DNA from: Diadema setosum
Taxonomy: Eukaryota; Echinodermata; Echinoidea; Diadematoida; Diadematidae
Reading direction: 5' to 3'
NCBI RefSeq assembly: GCF_964275005.1
Contig: NC_092700.1
Coordinates: 20,565,050 to 20,629,049, forward strand
DNA: 64,000 nucleotides
Of this stretch, positions 33,517-47,500 are shown one piece after another. Both the position numbers and the translations under genes were made by a program. Below the pieces are notes generated by a model. It did no database searches, was not told the origin of the DNA, and saw only the letters and a list, made by a program, of their open reading frames with translations. Position 1 is the first letter of the stretch. Every line of letters begins with the position of its first letter.

Positions 33517-34735
33517 ATTCAATTCAATCTTTATTTCCGATTCAATATATAATATACAAAGTATATGTGAATATGAGCAAATTGTACAAAAAGTGAGTTT
33601 AAAAACAATGGAAACGACAACAAAACAAAGCGAGATTATGATAAAGACAAAAGAATTAAAAAAAAAAACACATCGGGAAAACAGATATCACAGGTACACA
33701 GAGAACAGAAACTCATTAACATTATGTGTTTGGTTGACCGGAAAATGGTATGCGCGTAGTAAGCCAGAATAGGCTTGTTATGTTGCACATACCCCGCGTT
33801 ATAATCATTTGAAAATTACTTTAAAAAAAAATCAAATTAATCATAACAAAAAAGAGAAAAACATTAAACACCATAATACAAATAGAAGAAAGACCAATGC
33901 ATCCATACATAATAAGCCAATCAATACTTACTAATCAATAACTTCTTGTACTGCCTTTTGAACATATTATTAAACTGTGTATTGAATTTGCTCAGTTCTA
34001 ACGTATTCCATAAAACGGGACCAGTATGACGTAACGAATATTTAGATTTATCGGTTAAAAAACGCCATCGATGAAAATGATTTGACGATCTTGTATTGTA
34101 ATTATGTACATCAGAGTTCACAGAAAACATGTTTTGTAAATAAGGTGAAAGAGTTTTAGCATGGAAACGTTGCATAAAGGAACATATTTGCATTTTATTC
34201 AAATCTTGCAATTTAAGAGTGTGTAATGAATTAAAAAGTTTAGATGTTGAAGCTCTATAATCTGACTTTGTACAAATTCGAATTGCTTTCTTTTGTAGTA
34301 TAAAAAGTCTTTGAGTATGGCAAGAATACGTGTTTCCCCAAAGAGAATTGCAATAAGATAAAACAGATAAAATATAAGCATTATAAAGAGCAAACAAAAT
34401 GTAACTTGGCAAATCATATTTCAGTCGATTCAAAATTCCAATAAAACGAGAAATTTTTGTACAGACAAAGTCAATATGATCGCTCCAACTCAACTTACTG
34501 TTTAATACAACACCTAAAAAATTTACAGATTCATAAAATTTCAAACGTATATCACCAATTTTTAAAATCATATCATCAGTATTATACTGCACACCTCCGC
34601 GTTTAAAAAGTACACATTGTGTTTTTCTTATATTCAAAGTGAGCATATTGCACTTAAACCAATTTTGTACTTGATAAAGATTTTTGTTTAAAAGTTCAAT
34701 CAACACATTGATATCATTATATCAATATATGCATA
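33517..34735 (-). mobile_element. 5'-truncated LINE fragment, minus strand
   Basis: The minus strand encodes the end of a reverse transcriptase ORF (33921-34706) and ends with a (GAATT)n-like tail near 33517-33545. The catalytic FADD part is missing, so truncation removed most of the RT. It differs in sequence from the LINE at 7301-9109 but belongs to the same broad group. Confidence 0.78.
33921..34706 (-). pseudogene. Reverse transcriptase C-terminal remnant
   Basis: 261 codons open on the minus strand. It shows the region after the catalytic core: LYQVQNWFKCNMLTLNIRKT, NFLGVVLNSKLSWSDHI, YCNSLWGNTY, LQKKAIRI and HTGPVLWNTL. Each is typical of Jockey/CR1-type LINE ORF2 C-termini. It lacks motifs of the palm domain, so it is not functional alone. 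Confidence 0.82.
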
Positions 34736-34739
34736 TATC

Positions 34740-34747
34740 TATAATTT

Positions 34748-34816
<69 letters not shown>
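34740..34816 (+). repeat. (TA)n microsatellite
   Basis: TA-rich run interrupted by TACATATA. It is the insertion site of the following element. Confidence 0.85.
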
Positions 34817-34818
<2 letters not shown>

Positions 34819-34820
<2 letters not shown>

Positions 34821-37800
34821 GTTGTTTTACAATCAGGGTACGCACTTCAGATTTGGACATTATCAGCGTCCAGCAAAAAAACAGTGTACATTAATACAAA
34901 ATCTGGTATGGCATGTTATTAGGCCTAGTTACCTCAACCTTAAACAGCGAAAAAAATTTTGACAAAGCTTACAAAATTTTCAAAATATGTCAAAATGAGC
35001 CAATTTGGGCAGTTTTTACAGTCTCATTTGATTTTTTCAAAATTTGAGAATGAACATCTCTGAAACCAATGACCATAACACAGAAATAGAATATCAGAAT
35101 GAGCAAATGAAATGTGGATATTAAAAACTGTGTGTGTCATGATATCTACGACACAGTTTAAAAATTTGGGTTTGAAGCATGATTGATATGCATATTCCGT
35201 CCAAAAACGTCCTCTCCGAAAACAGTTTAATAACTTTTTTGAAGACTTCAGAACTCAAACAATTACATACCCTCTGCAGAGTCTCACTCATACCCTACAC
35301 ATACAGGGTATTTGTGTAACCCACACTCATTTAATTTTCAGGCAGTGCACATTTGAATTTTGATGGTTTCAATTCCGTCCAAAAGCGTCCTCTCCGAAAA
35401 ATGACATATTTGTTCAGTACTCCACAGGAGTATGTACGTTTTAAATCCTAGTTGTGTTATTATCAGTGCTAATAGTTGTCTATCATTTACATGTATCAAG
35501 ACTTATTCATATGCTTTTCTTCATTTATTTAACTCGTGTCAAACAAAAAATGTCCTCTCCGAATGGTAGTTACACATGAATGAAAATGAGAATTAAATGT
35601 AACAAACTTACAAAATATTGCTAAAAAGTGAGTTATGATTTATTGAAAACATTTTACAATCATATTGCCCCCATATTTCATAATATGAATGCTTTTGAAT
35701 GAAAATGCCCCTTTGACTTATAATATCATTTTAAACTCTCAGTGATGAAACTGCAAATAAAAAAAGAAGAAGTGAGGAACATTCAGCATTCTTTGTTTTC
35801 TATTAGTATGTATATCATATTTAATGATGTTCATCACACACTGAACATAACCAGAGTCCTTCGGTTTGCTATACAGACATTTATATTCACAGAATCAATC
35901 ATTTCGGAGAGGACAATTGCTTTGACACATTCACCATATGAATGGAATATAAACAAGAAAAATGAATGAAAACACACAGTCACCAAGATTTATGCACAAG
36001 CACACAGAAAACACATTACTATGGTTATGGTTTAATTACCCTATCCCCCCAACAAAACAGATGAATCATAAATAAACTCCACATGTGTAAATGCATAATA
36101 CTCTGCATTGCAGCACAATGTAGTGTGCTCCCAAAAACGAAAATGTACTGGGTATGATCCATGCGGTATAAAATCTGAAAGAAAAGCTCCTGTAATAGGT
36201 TACATTATTTCACATTGCAAACAACTTGAATTGAGAATTCTGCCCTCATAGTGCATTAGGAGCCCTTCTGCCTTAACAACCATATAAATATTAGAAGCAA
36301 AATGTTATTCTGTGGAAACTGGTCCAAAACATTTTGGATTTTGGGCCTATTTGATTATTCTTATTTGTGTACATGTTGATTTAATTCAAAGACTTACTAC
36401 ATGTGTAATTAGACATAATAAAGAATGCTTTTATCACACACGCACACACAAAGAATGCCTAGATAATGAAACAAAAATGCCTTCCCCTTTTACTTGTTCA
36501 TGCAGGCATCTCAAATAATTGATATATCAAGAGTATTACAAGTTGCTTGTTCATGTAAAAAACTGTTTGGATTTCAAAAAGTATAAGAGAAGTCAGCTTG
36601 GAACACACCATACAATGTTAATTTACACTATGTGAACATGTTTTACCACGATAGGGTTTAATTTGTAATGTGATGCATTACATGATAATCAAGTAAGTCA
36701 TAAGCATCACTTTTTACTGACACTTTGTAAACTGCAGATAACAATGAAGAGCCACACCTGCACCCATTCTCTATGTATACATCTATCTTGAGCGCAATTT
36801 TTGTGAATGTCAATAATATGTCCTCTTTGAGAAGAGGTATACTCTCCAAAGTGACATTTTAAATGCTTTTAGTAAACATTATGCCACAGTGCATTTAAGA
36901 TTTGCATACAAAAACACCTCTGGTGCTACACAACATTATTATACTTTACCTGAGATACAAACTTTTTAAAACTTTTGCCTCTTTGAGGATTTACAGGACT
37001 TGTAATTTATGTAGCCAATCTAAGTATTCTTCAGGGATTCTCAGTATCATCAAATTCTTTGATTTTTATTGAAATTCATAGAAAAAAAAATATTGAAAAT
37101 ATGTCCTTGTTGTTGAATAAATAATGCTACTTTTCATAAATTGAAAAGGGGAAAGAGTATCATGTTTTCATACAGTATCTTTATGTGTCAAAAAAGTCCT
37201 CTCCGAATGATGTACACGTATACACAATGTACATTGGTCTTCTAATATCTCATTTACCACTTATCAAAGGACATTCAAAGATTACATGTAAAACAACTCT
37301 TTAAAAGTGTTGTGAAGTCCAATAAATCTGGCACAACTGCATGTCTAAATTATGGGTTGCGCTTCTCTTTTCTTTTCTTTTTCTTTGTCACAACCTTTAT
37401 GGGGGTGTTGGTATGGCTTGTTTATCACATGATGTGAAATTGCTCTACATTTCGATAAAATGTATCAAAGGAAATGTTCTTTTTGAACTTGACAATCATA
37501 ATTTTCATCAATCATTTAAAGGGCTAAACATTTTAAAAGTATTTGTTATGTTGTTATCTATATGTCAAAAAAATATGTCCTCTCCGAAAAAGAAATGTCC
37601 TCTCCGAATGATTTTTTTGACACTACTTATCTCGGCAACCATTAACCACAGGGCATTCAAACTTTGCCTGTAAAAGCACCCTTGATATGCCTATTGGGGA
37701 TATACAACAAATCTGGTATAACTGATTTGTGGAGTTTAGGATCATTAATTCTTCAATGTCATGGTGACTGCCTTGGGGATTTTTCCATGAAAATCATGAA

Positions 37801-38136
37801 TTTTCAAGAACAAAAGTGTTTAAAACTTAAAAACATGACTTGCTTTCATATTCACCATCCTTCAATTATCAAAAAATGTGTTGATTTTTCACCTGAAGTT
37901 GTAATTTCTAGTCAGGGTGTGGTAAGATGGTATCAGAGGTCTGAGGGCTAGATTTTTATTACCACTGGCATGTTTCATGCAATAAAAAGAAAAGTTGAAG
38001 ACTTTAAGCTCCAATTTTTTAGATTATTTAAATTTAACTATCCTACAATGCAGCGACAAAAAATCAGGGAATACGAAAAAACTTTTTTTTTCACCCCCGT
38101 GAGACAGAAGTGCGTACCCTGATTGTAAAACAACCC
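34819..38136 (+). mobile_element. 3.3-kb TIR element with repeated GTCCTCTCCGAA
   Basis: GGGTTGTTTTACAATCAGGG begins the left end and its complement closes the right end, with TIR identity continuing through TACGCACTTC (30 bp). It is flanked by TA-rich DNA. Inside, the 12-mer GTCCTCTCCGAA occurs at 35210, 35387, 35552, 37196, 37577 and 37597 and inverted at 35903. No transposase-like ORF is seen. The interior is AT-rich. Confidence 0.72.
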
Positions 38137-38969
38137 ATATACATATATATATATATATATATACAAATGTATGTAAAGAGAGAGAGAGTGAGAAGGGCCG
38201 GGCATGAAAAGGACTGCGACGTGCTGTGGATGGAAAAGGGATACAATACTCTGTGTGTGATTTCTTTCATGTTGAATGGTCTTGCTTTCAAAGAATTAAA
38301 TTCCTTAAACAGGACTCCTGCAAATCCCAAAGCTGATTTGATCGGAGTTGTACAGTATATTGTTCTAGTTGCTAATGATCTTTACGTTTCATGATAGGTT
38401 TTACAAACAGTGAGACTTCCTGTCGATATTAAGCGTAAAAAAGGTCGGGGAAACATGGGTAATTCAAAAGTTAGTAATGATATCATACAGGCATTTACGA
38501 CTTGTTTATCTGTCCTTGAGTAAAAAGAAAAGATAGGCAATGAGCGATATGATGAACATGCATATCTTTGATTACATTGATATCATAGATCATTTTAAAA
38601 GTAGAATGTCCTTATTTCCCTTTTTGACGTAACTGTCATTCTCTTAAGATATTTCAACTGAATGACTATTCAGAATTCATCCTTTGCTGATTTAGCTGTG
38701 CAGGTTTTCTACAACATTCTACAATCTACGTGGAATTGAGCAGAACCGACCAACTACCGAATACAATGTGTTCTAGAGACCATGGTGTGGGCTGGAGTCC
38801 ATCTTCGAAACCAAAGCTTTTGATATATATCTAAATTACCTTGCTTTATAAGCAATATGTTCTTGAACTGTATTGTGACGATTAAGAGGCTATTGTTTGA
38901 TCATGAAGAAAAGTGTATGAAATAAACAAAGATATGATAGGTCCTCCAGCTTTGAAGAAGATATGAAAG

Positions 38970-39949
38970 CATTGATTATGCTTACAATCATGTACATTTT
39001 GTCCAATCAAATAAAAGAAATGATTCACATACTCAAGTTGTTACAAATGACCTAGGTATTTCGATCGCTAAAAGCTTGCAGAATGTAATGGATGGTATGA
39101 TCAAGCTTTAAATAGGACATACTTATGTACTGACAAGTAGTGGGAAAATAGTTTCTCTTTACCAGTCCGTACAGCCAAGCCTTTTGTATATGAACATAAA
39201 CGTGCGTAAAAATTTTCCGTTCATTCGAGTCTCAATCTTGTAGTAATGAGTACAACAGATACAAACGAGAAAGTATATTAGGTATTTGAGAACATATCCC
39301 TCCCAACACCCTGTTCTTGCTCCACATCCACAAAACAATGATAACATAGATGGATTGATAGAGAGATAGATATTGGTTCATTCCGTCAAAAGGAAAATAC
39401 ACAGCAGCCCAAAGGCTGAATTGCGTGTTCTTGATGTAAATATACAAACGAAACAAACCAATACGATACAAAAACCATATGCATTAACGATCAAAAAAAA
39501 AAAAAGAGCCTTATTACATATACATATATTACAAATACAATTAATTCTCTTTAAAAATACAATAGTCCATCAACACCTAATTACACGGAAATAATTACAG
39601 CAGAAAAACAAAAACACTTGATTTAGAGTATCAAAAGATACAAATAGACCTGCAGTTGCGTATGCACGTGTATGATGTAACATGCATATACGCCCCATTG
39701 ACAGTAATGATAACTGTTATCAAATTTCAGATCAAATACTCAAACAATACATAAATTGATAATATACTTATCTACCTTTTACTTTAATATATTTAAACAT
39801 ATTGGTAACATTTTAACCCACTCCTCCCCCCCCAAAAAAAAAAGAGAGTAAGAGAGAGAAACAGACTATACGAATCCCCGACACAAAACTTTGATAACCT
39901 GCTCAAAAATATCGGGGGAGTCAGCCAAATGAGCTATCATTTTCACTCT

Positions 39950-39992
<43 letters not shown>

Positions 39993-40017
39993 ACATATAT
40001 ACATATATATATATATA

Positions 40018-40057
<40 letters not shown>

Positions 40058-40812
40058 TTAATAGCCACATATATCAAAACTCAACTCAAATACTCAAAAT
40101 CTTAGAGAGCCAGATCTATCCCCGAACTGGTATTATGCCCCATACCTCCAGCAACGACACTCAGAAGATTATCCCAGCACAACCAATCTGCTATGACCGT
40201 CATATGTGGTGAATCCCTAGTCACTTATAGACCGAGAAAACATACGTAATCCATATCTGTTAGCCCTTTATAGAAAAAATGATGCTATCATAACATTTGA
40301 TAATAAAAAAAAAATGGTGCGTACTGAAGAACCTCCGGAATTTCGAACCTTACTTTGTTTTCAATTCAATTGAGTTCAATTCAATTCATTTATTTTTCAT
40401 TCTTCTTTTTCCAACAAAACATAACGCATAATATATTTGGAATTACTTATAAACATATACATTCGACTTTGTAAGATATAAATGATACAAGTAAACAAAA
40501 GAATGCATACTGGCAAAAAAGTACAAAGTTACGCTTCAGCTGAGAAAAAAAAAAGAACTGAGAGGTCCACTAAAAAGCAAGCTTGTATATTGTGAACCAC
40601 TCAAAAAATGAACAAACTTATGAATTACTTACTTACAAAATATTTATCACAGATATAATTTACGACAGAACGGAACAAGACCGGAGAAATACAAAAGACA
40701 TGACACGAGTTGACAAAAAAGACGGAAAGAAAGGAAAGAGAGAAAGGAAAAGAAAAAAAATGCCTAATTTTCAGATTAAGAAATACGAGAAACACCTTTC
40801 TGTTTGTATTTT
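38970..40812 (+). repeat. Copy B-specific AT-rich insertion block
   Basis: Copy A passes directly from the position matching 38970 to that matching 40812, apart from its own MITE fragment. The block contains a TA run at 39953-40060 and, near 40365-40400, TTCAATTCAATTGAGTTCAA-type sequence like the minus-strand LINE tail at 33517. LINE debris is likely but no coding part is visible. Confidence 0.4.
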
Positions 40813-41065
40813 AGATTAGCAAACCTTTCTAAAACACGTAAGTCAATTCTTCTTTTGTTATGCTAGAAATGTTAAATTGTCCTTTCGCATTTTCTGCTCT
40901 CCCGGTTGTTCACTTCAAGTTGCCAATGTAAACACAAGCACTGCAAAAACTTGTCCAGTTACAGGCACTATGTGGTTTTTACCAATACATGATACTGGAT
41001 GTTGTTGTGCGGAGAACAACAATAATACATTGTTCAAGCGTAAACAGGAATAAGGGAGTAGTATT

Positions 41066-41422
41066 GCAATTAATTGACACATTGTTCTACATCGACGTAA
41101 ATAAGCGCTAAACTGATTATTGTTTTAGTAGTAGCCGTGATAAAAGAGATTAAGGGCGTACGTACTCGAGCAGGATTCGAACCTACGATCTCCTGATCTC
41201 CGGACAGGCGTCATCTCCTCTAGACCACGAAGCTTCCGCCCGACAGCAAGTATTGGTTTTATTCTTTACAGAAAGCAGCGGGTATTGGGTAATTATTCAA
41301 ATTCATTAAATTCTTCCTTCGAAATGTTTTCCGTGCAGCTGATTGACAAATTGCCCTACATCGGCTGTCGATCAATTCAGTGCTTACTTACGTCGATGTA
41401 GGGTAATTTGTCAATCAGTTGC
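41066..41422 (+). mobile_element. TIR element with tRNA-like core, copy B
   Basis: The left end GCAATTAATTGACACATTG and the right end complement TTGTCAATCAGTTGC pair over about 50 bp. An extra inner repeat (GCAGCTGATTGACAAATTGC) lies near 41337. The tRNA-like part is 41165-41232 on the minus strand. Confidence 0.65.
41165..41232 (-). other. tRNA-derived (SINE-head-like) segment
   Basis: Read on the minus strand it has an A-box-like TGGTCTAG-type sequence, here TCTAGAGGAGATGACG, and a perfect B box GGTTCGAATCC, spaced as in a tRNA. A cloverleaf end is poor and it lies inside a TIR element, so it is a tRNA-derived repeat rather than a tRNA gene. Confidence 0.55.
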
Positions 41423-42561
41423 AATTAAAACATTCGACGGAAGAATTTCATGAATTTGGATAAGAGAATGATACTTGTTATATCATATTGTCTACATTAT
41501 GTTATATGCTAAATATCAAATAAATCGAAAAACAAAGGGAAGCCCTCTTCATGACGTGATAAGACAGCATGTAAGACTTGCTACATGATCAGTCTAGTAA
41601 ACTCAATGACAGGAAAATGATTGCGGAATTACATAACTAAATATATTTTTGTTCATTTATATCCGGAAATTTTGTTCAAATGATAAAATAAATTTTCATA
41701 CAAAACTTTCCAAGAACTTAGCATAGTATGATAGATAAAATATGATTTCCATATTAAAGTCGAAATAGTTTTCATGGGTCACGTAAGACTATACAGAAAC
41801 GAATGTTATCGTTTCTTGTTCTCCATTATGACAAATTTGATGATTTTGTCATTGTTTCCTAATGGAAAGCGTCAGTAGGTAATACATGTAACGTCAACAC
41901 CAATCCTGCCTGGTTACCAGTGTCTTCATATCTTAAATGTTAAATTCGTTGTGTAAGTAAACAAAGTTTGTTTATGGGCGGAAGCAGCCTTCCGCAAAAG
42001 CACCCCCCCTTAAAGCCTCTCCAGGTTTAATCGATCACGGCAGTTTAGACTCCATTTTCAAAACCTTGAAAACTGAAACCAACGAAGCGGCATTTATTGT
42101 CAGTCAGTCTGAGGATTGATCATAAAAGAAATATATGATTAACAAATGATGATAGCGGGCAAAATCGTCATTGAGTAGATCGAAACTTTACAATATAGAG
42201 AAGACGTGCTTCAGAGCTAGTGTACTTGACAACGTTAGCAATCTGGAAATACCCACGAATGAATAGACGCATACAAATCAAATTTGTTTAAGACGTTTGA
42301 ATTGATCAATGGATATCGCGCGAAAGATTACATGGAAAAAACAATCATATAAAGGAATAAAAAAAGTAAAAAAGCCAAACGCAAAACAGAAAAAAAAAAA
42401 GAAATTCGGAAGGCGATGGAGTGAAACCTCCCTTCATGTTCAAAAGTTGACGAATGATAGAGTAGTATTAAAGAGAATAGCGTAAGTTTCATTAGAATTC
42501 AATGTGGAACAAAATCATGAAATTGGAATATAGTACGTGCTTTCATGATTCAGTGATGTCG

Positions 42562-42588
<27 letters not shown>

Positions 42589-42592
<4 letters not shown>

Positions 42593-43253
42593 GCCAGACA
42601 TGGATTTTTAGGTAGGGGCAGATTCTGGAAGAGCAGACTCTAAGCTTTGAAATGATGCATAACTCATTTCAAATGAACTTCCTTAACCTACCTAAAATTG
42701 GAAAGAAAGCACATACTCTGCAAAAGTGGGAACTGAGGAAAGAGGCTCTAAATCACAGGGTCTATTCAATCGCTTAATCTTTCACCAAGCCGGTCTAGCT
42801 GTGCGATGAAAGGGACAAAATACAGGATGTCAACCACCGGAGTACCAACAATGAAGGGATTATCAAATTAAACTGAAGTTGAGCATGTTCTATTTACACA
42901 TTCTGTCCATGATTAATGCCAACTTACAACACAATAGCATTACTTTTCAAAAGTTATTAGACTTGAAAGTGAAGAGTGCACAAAGGATTTCAAGAAATTA
43001 AAAGGGGCCTCCAAAACATTCCTGATCATTCTACACTCTCTCCCAAAATGGGGTTGTAGAAAAACTACTGAAAACACACTGTCCCATTCGTGTTATGATA
43101 CCAAACTAAAGAATATTGTAGAAGAAAGATAGCTCTTTCAGAAAATATGAAAAACTCAAGATTGAATTAGTTGACCCATTTTTCCTGTTTTGAGTCCTTA
43201 CGTAAAATCAAGGGGTGCGACTTTTTATTTGTTGAGTGGTGCACGGTCTCATA
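42589..43253 (+). mobile_element. TGTGACC-family MITE, diverged, copy B
   Basis: The same element as 3189-3836. The right part keeps GTGCGACTTTTTATTTGTTG and GGTGCACGGTCTCA. It was inherited through the duplication. Confidence 0.65.
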
Positions 43254-43998
43254 TACATGTACATATGTATTAGATATACATTAATATATTCGAATGAAAA
43301 TGAAAGAAGTGTACTTGATGTTTGTGATCAACCTGTTGTGGAGTTGCAAAACCTCAACAGCTATTTTTTATGGAGGAGGGGCTTTGTATACAGTCATTTA
43401 TAGAGTATGATAGCAACAAAACCATGTTTTAGTAATCTATAACATTTCGAATAAATGTTTGAAAGGTGACTACACCACCACCTCGTCTCCCTTGTGACTG
43501 ATAATCTCGTTACTTGAAATCATGTGAGAAGCTAAGACGTTATGATTATTGAATTATATCAGCACGTAATTGGATTTGAACAGTTATTGAGTGTAGGCCC
43601 ATAAATACATGAAAGACATAGACACAACATACAGACACTCTAAGATAGATAGACAGACACACACACATACACACACACAGACACAGACACTCAAAATGAG
43701 GCAGAATCAGTATCGTTTTCAGCGACAAATGCCAAAATACCTTGGAAAATGAGGTAGTAAGTTTATTCAATGATCCATATACTGCCTCGTCCGCTTTCCA
43801 ACTATGCATAGATTTTGCCTTTGATATACAAGTTCAAGGGTTAGTGGCAATGAGAACAATTTAATTTTGATATGAGAACCGAAACATTGTACCATAATTG
43901 GGGGACTTAGAGATGTCGATGTGAATCACCTATGCTAATTGTCGTTAGACAAAATTATAAAAAAGGTCTTCAACAAAGCACAAATACAGACAAGAGGG

Positions 43999-44004
43999 TA
44001 TAAA
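43999..44004 (+). promoter_or_regulatory. Candidate TATA box upstream of gene B
   Basis: The same TATAAA context as at 4564, about 507 nt before the gene B start codon. Conservation between copies may reflect recent duplication rather than function. Confidence 0.25.
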
Positions 44005-44510
44005 GCAATTAATCAAAATAAAGAGACAGCATTGATATGGAAGTGTTCACACTAATCATGTATATTCTGACATGGTTTCTAAAGGTCTAAATTGTCTTCA
44101 TGTGCTACCACTTTCTTCAAGCCGTTGGAAATTAAACAAAATCAATCACGTACAGATTCGTAGTTTCATACACCCACACACAGCTGCTCAAGAGTTGCCA
44201 AGTAGATGCGCACGCAAGCTTGGTGGCCATTTCTCCACTGACATCAACAGGCAGACTTATCAGCTTTGAGAATTCTGAACTTTCCCACAATGCACTGGAC
44301 AAGTTCTGTTTGATCTTCACCCACACAATATCGAGACTTGGCATATGATTTCACGTTTTTACACCTGGAAATAAAGCGAAGTTTCCTAATTTTGGCGGAG
44401 GTGTTGTTCCTCATCTAGCAAATCTAGTTGGAGTCACTGTTTAATGCTACTGCTAAAGAGGGACTAATGAAGAATTTATTATCATTTATGTCACCTAAAA
44501 TTGATGAAGA

Positions 44511-44595
44511 ATGTCTTTTGTCGTATTGTTCGTTGCCTGTTTCTTGCTCTACCAGCCTTTGCTCACTTCCTCAACTTCGGAAAGCAACATGACGC
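44511..44595 (+). CDS. Gene B exon 1: signal peptide
   Basis: ATG followed by a hydrophobic stretch ([15 protein letters not shown]) and SSTSESNMT. It is 85 nt, donor C|GTAAGT, phase 1. It is nearly identical to exon 1 of gene A. Confidence 0.75.
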
Positions 44596-47500
44596 GTAAG
44601 TATTTTTTTTTTTCTTTTCAATTTTTGTTTAAACAGATATTCTCCAACAGATCATTCACACTTCTTGCTTCTTACCTTTTTACTTATTTGCTGAGGCACA
44701 CATGCATTTGTGAGAAAACACGCGCATACATACACTCAAAAAGCTAAAAAATCTAGTTGCGATATTTCATTCGCTATTTTGCTTCATATTTGTGGTAATT
44801 AAAGCACTGATGTGTCCTATACGTTAACCTTCTATTTAGTTGAATAATATTGATGCTTTGTTTGATGATTATACTAGTGTCCCTGTCGACTCTTGATATT
44901 CGGTACAGAAAATAAAGCGACGAACGCTGAAAGAAAAACAATAATTTCTTTGCACACAATGTCTACAATTGGCACAGTACTAATGATTTATGAATGCTTA
45001 ATGATATCGATCTTTTTTCTCTCTAAGCCTGATACAATATATTAACGTTTACTTGCAAGTATGCCTTTGCACTACTTTTCTGTCCTCCTGCAGATTTTAC
45101 TCTAAACTGCTCGGAGAAGTCACTAGACCTTGACGTATCGTGTGATACAGCATACATCGCCAACAATAGTTGGGTTATACAAGCCCCTCTAGGACGGCGA
45201 ATTCTCATAGAAGTTCAATTCATCAATAGTGGCTTTATGGGATTCGATATACAGGATGTAATATCTAACAGGACGTTTCGAACTTTGATTAAGGAAGACG
45301 AGTTGCCGCACCCCGTTTTATCGCTGGCGCATGAGACCAAACTGAGTTTATGGAAACATATATAGGCCTGGTGAAGCGAATTTCAAAATGAATGTGAAGT
45401 GTTTAGAGGGTAAGTATCACTTTACTCGCATAAAAATCAGTATCAGTGTTTATTTTCAATTTAATTCAATTCAATGGTTTATTTATGAAGAGCTTGCTTC
45501 CAAAAGGCGCTAAATCCATCATTTTTAATGGATTTAACGCCTTTTAGAAGCAGGCTTTTCATAATTCTTATTTGCTCCGTTGTTTTTCCCCAATCAACGT
45601 GCACAATTTTTTTCTTATCTCATTTTCTTGCCGGAAAATAGATCCATGTATGTGTTGACAATTTAAAAGACAACACAATGATTCGTATAAAAAGAGCGTG
45701 TAAAAGCAAAAATGTCACCAAACCTTATTTTTTATACTAAAATATTCACAGTAGTCTGGTTTAGAACAACAGACAGCAGAACCCGATGACTTTAAATCAA
45801 ATTGCACTAAGTTAGGTTTTCAAGTTTCAGCATTACAAACAGTAACCAATTTAGTCACGCTCACGGATGCGAGATTCTTACCAATGTAGGGCTTCAAGTT
45901 TGCATCGTCCGTAATTGATCGTGGTATTTACAGTTGCCACGTTTCCAGCCGGAAATGTTTTTCCTTTCTTTTTTTTTTTCTGTCGCTGCACTAGTTACCT
46001 ATCGTACAAGCAAATTACCCCCCCCCCCGACTTACAAGAAATTTGAAGCCATATTATCAGAGAAACAATTTGCAGCCTTCTGTGAAACTCCTTAATGGTG
46101 TCAATTGGTAAAAGCTTTTGAAGGGATGCATAATCTGTTTGTGGTTTTGTTCATATCAATTGTCCTAAAAATGGTAGTATTGCAAAGGAAAAAGTAACAG
46201 TAAACATGGGTGCATCTTCTGTTTTATGAATGATAAGAAATACCTCGATAAACCATTATGTTAATTGCTGTGAATTCATACTAAATCAACATCTTCACTG
46301 ATAACTACCGGTCGTATCTATTCCCCCTATAGTTTATGTACATCAGTTGTCGACATGGACAATTTGTGAAACACTTCACTGTAAACAGTTACTGTATATC
46401 AATATTCCCAGTAGTCTGAATCAGTATAAATTTTAATGTTTGTTTGTTTGTTTTTTCTGAATAAGCATCTATGTTTTACGGAAAGGGAAGGGTTGGCTTC
46501 GTGGCAGTCTTCCACCCCTCAAAATGAAAGTAATGATAATACAGTGTAATGATAGACAAGACAACTCACATTTCATAAAGATTGTAACGAGTTGAATAAG
46601 CGCATCAAAGTCTTCAATTGGGTCAATCTATATAGAAAAACCTCGATCCTCATAGGCGTCAATCCACCGCGCCAGGTAGTGTAACGAAACGGTTGCCCCT
46701 CCCGTTAGTTATTTCTTCCCTATTATATATGCCGTTCTCGTGACACCCAGCTGTACAAAATACACACTAATCTTTGGTTTATAACTCTTGGGCCTATTTC
46801 ATTTCATGTCGAGATCGTGGGCCATGTTCACTGTATAGTGTCCGTCTCACGAGCTGTATGATTCTTTGGTTGTGTGACTCGGGCGTGTCAAGCTCGTGCA
46901 CCAGAGGCAAAGACCCACGAATCATACAGCCCATGACTTTGACATCAAGTAAAACAGGTCCGCGAGATAGACACTAGTTTGTTCAGATGTATCGTCCTTG
47001 TGAGTGTTTGTCGATAATATCGATATATTATAAACTTTAAAACGATTATGAACTTTCAAGTGGGTAAGTGAACTAAATATCACATAAATGTTTAAGTAAT
47101 GTTGAGAGAAACAGAAAAAAAAAAAATCACATCCGAAATTAACCCCTGGCCTCATGTATGTATTTGATATAATATCCAGTAGTGTGTTTGAATTTCTTCG
47201 CGAGAAAAATGCATTTCAGCAAAACATAGGCAGGAATGTGATATCTTTCGTGACATTCCTGAATAAACGTTGTGAATCCGTGGTAGCCTTAAAATGTCTT
47301 TTGTAGATTACTAATGATGTCAATAGCTTCATTTCCAATTAACGAAAACGATATATTTATGTTATTTTTTATTATATTATCGTTTTTGGAAGCATTTCGA
47401 ACAAAGTTAATTGAATAAGTAAAATAAGGTCCACTTTACGAAAACAATCATTGAATGAGGGACGTCTACTTGCACAATATCAAAACAAACTGACCTTGTC

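Noticed and set aside
37341..37951. Two plus-strand ORFs of 95-110 codons in the 34.8-38.1 kb element
   Set aside because: They overlap the scattered 12-mers and AT-rich DNA, lack start context or motifs, and do not resemble a transposase.
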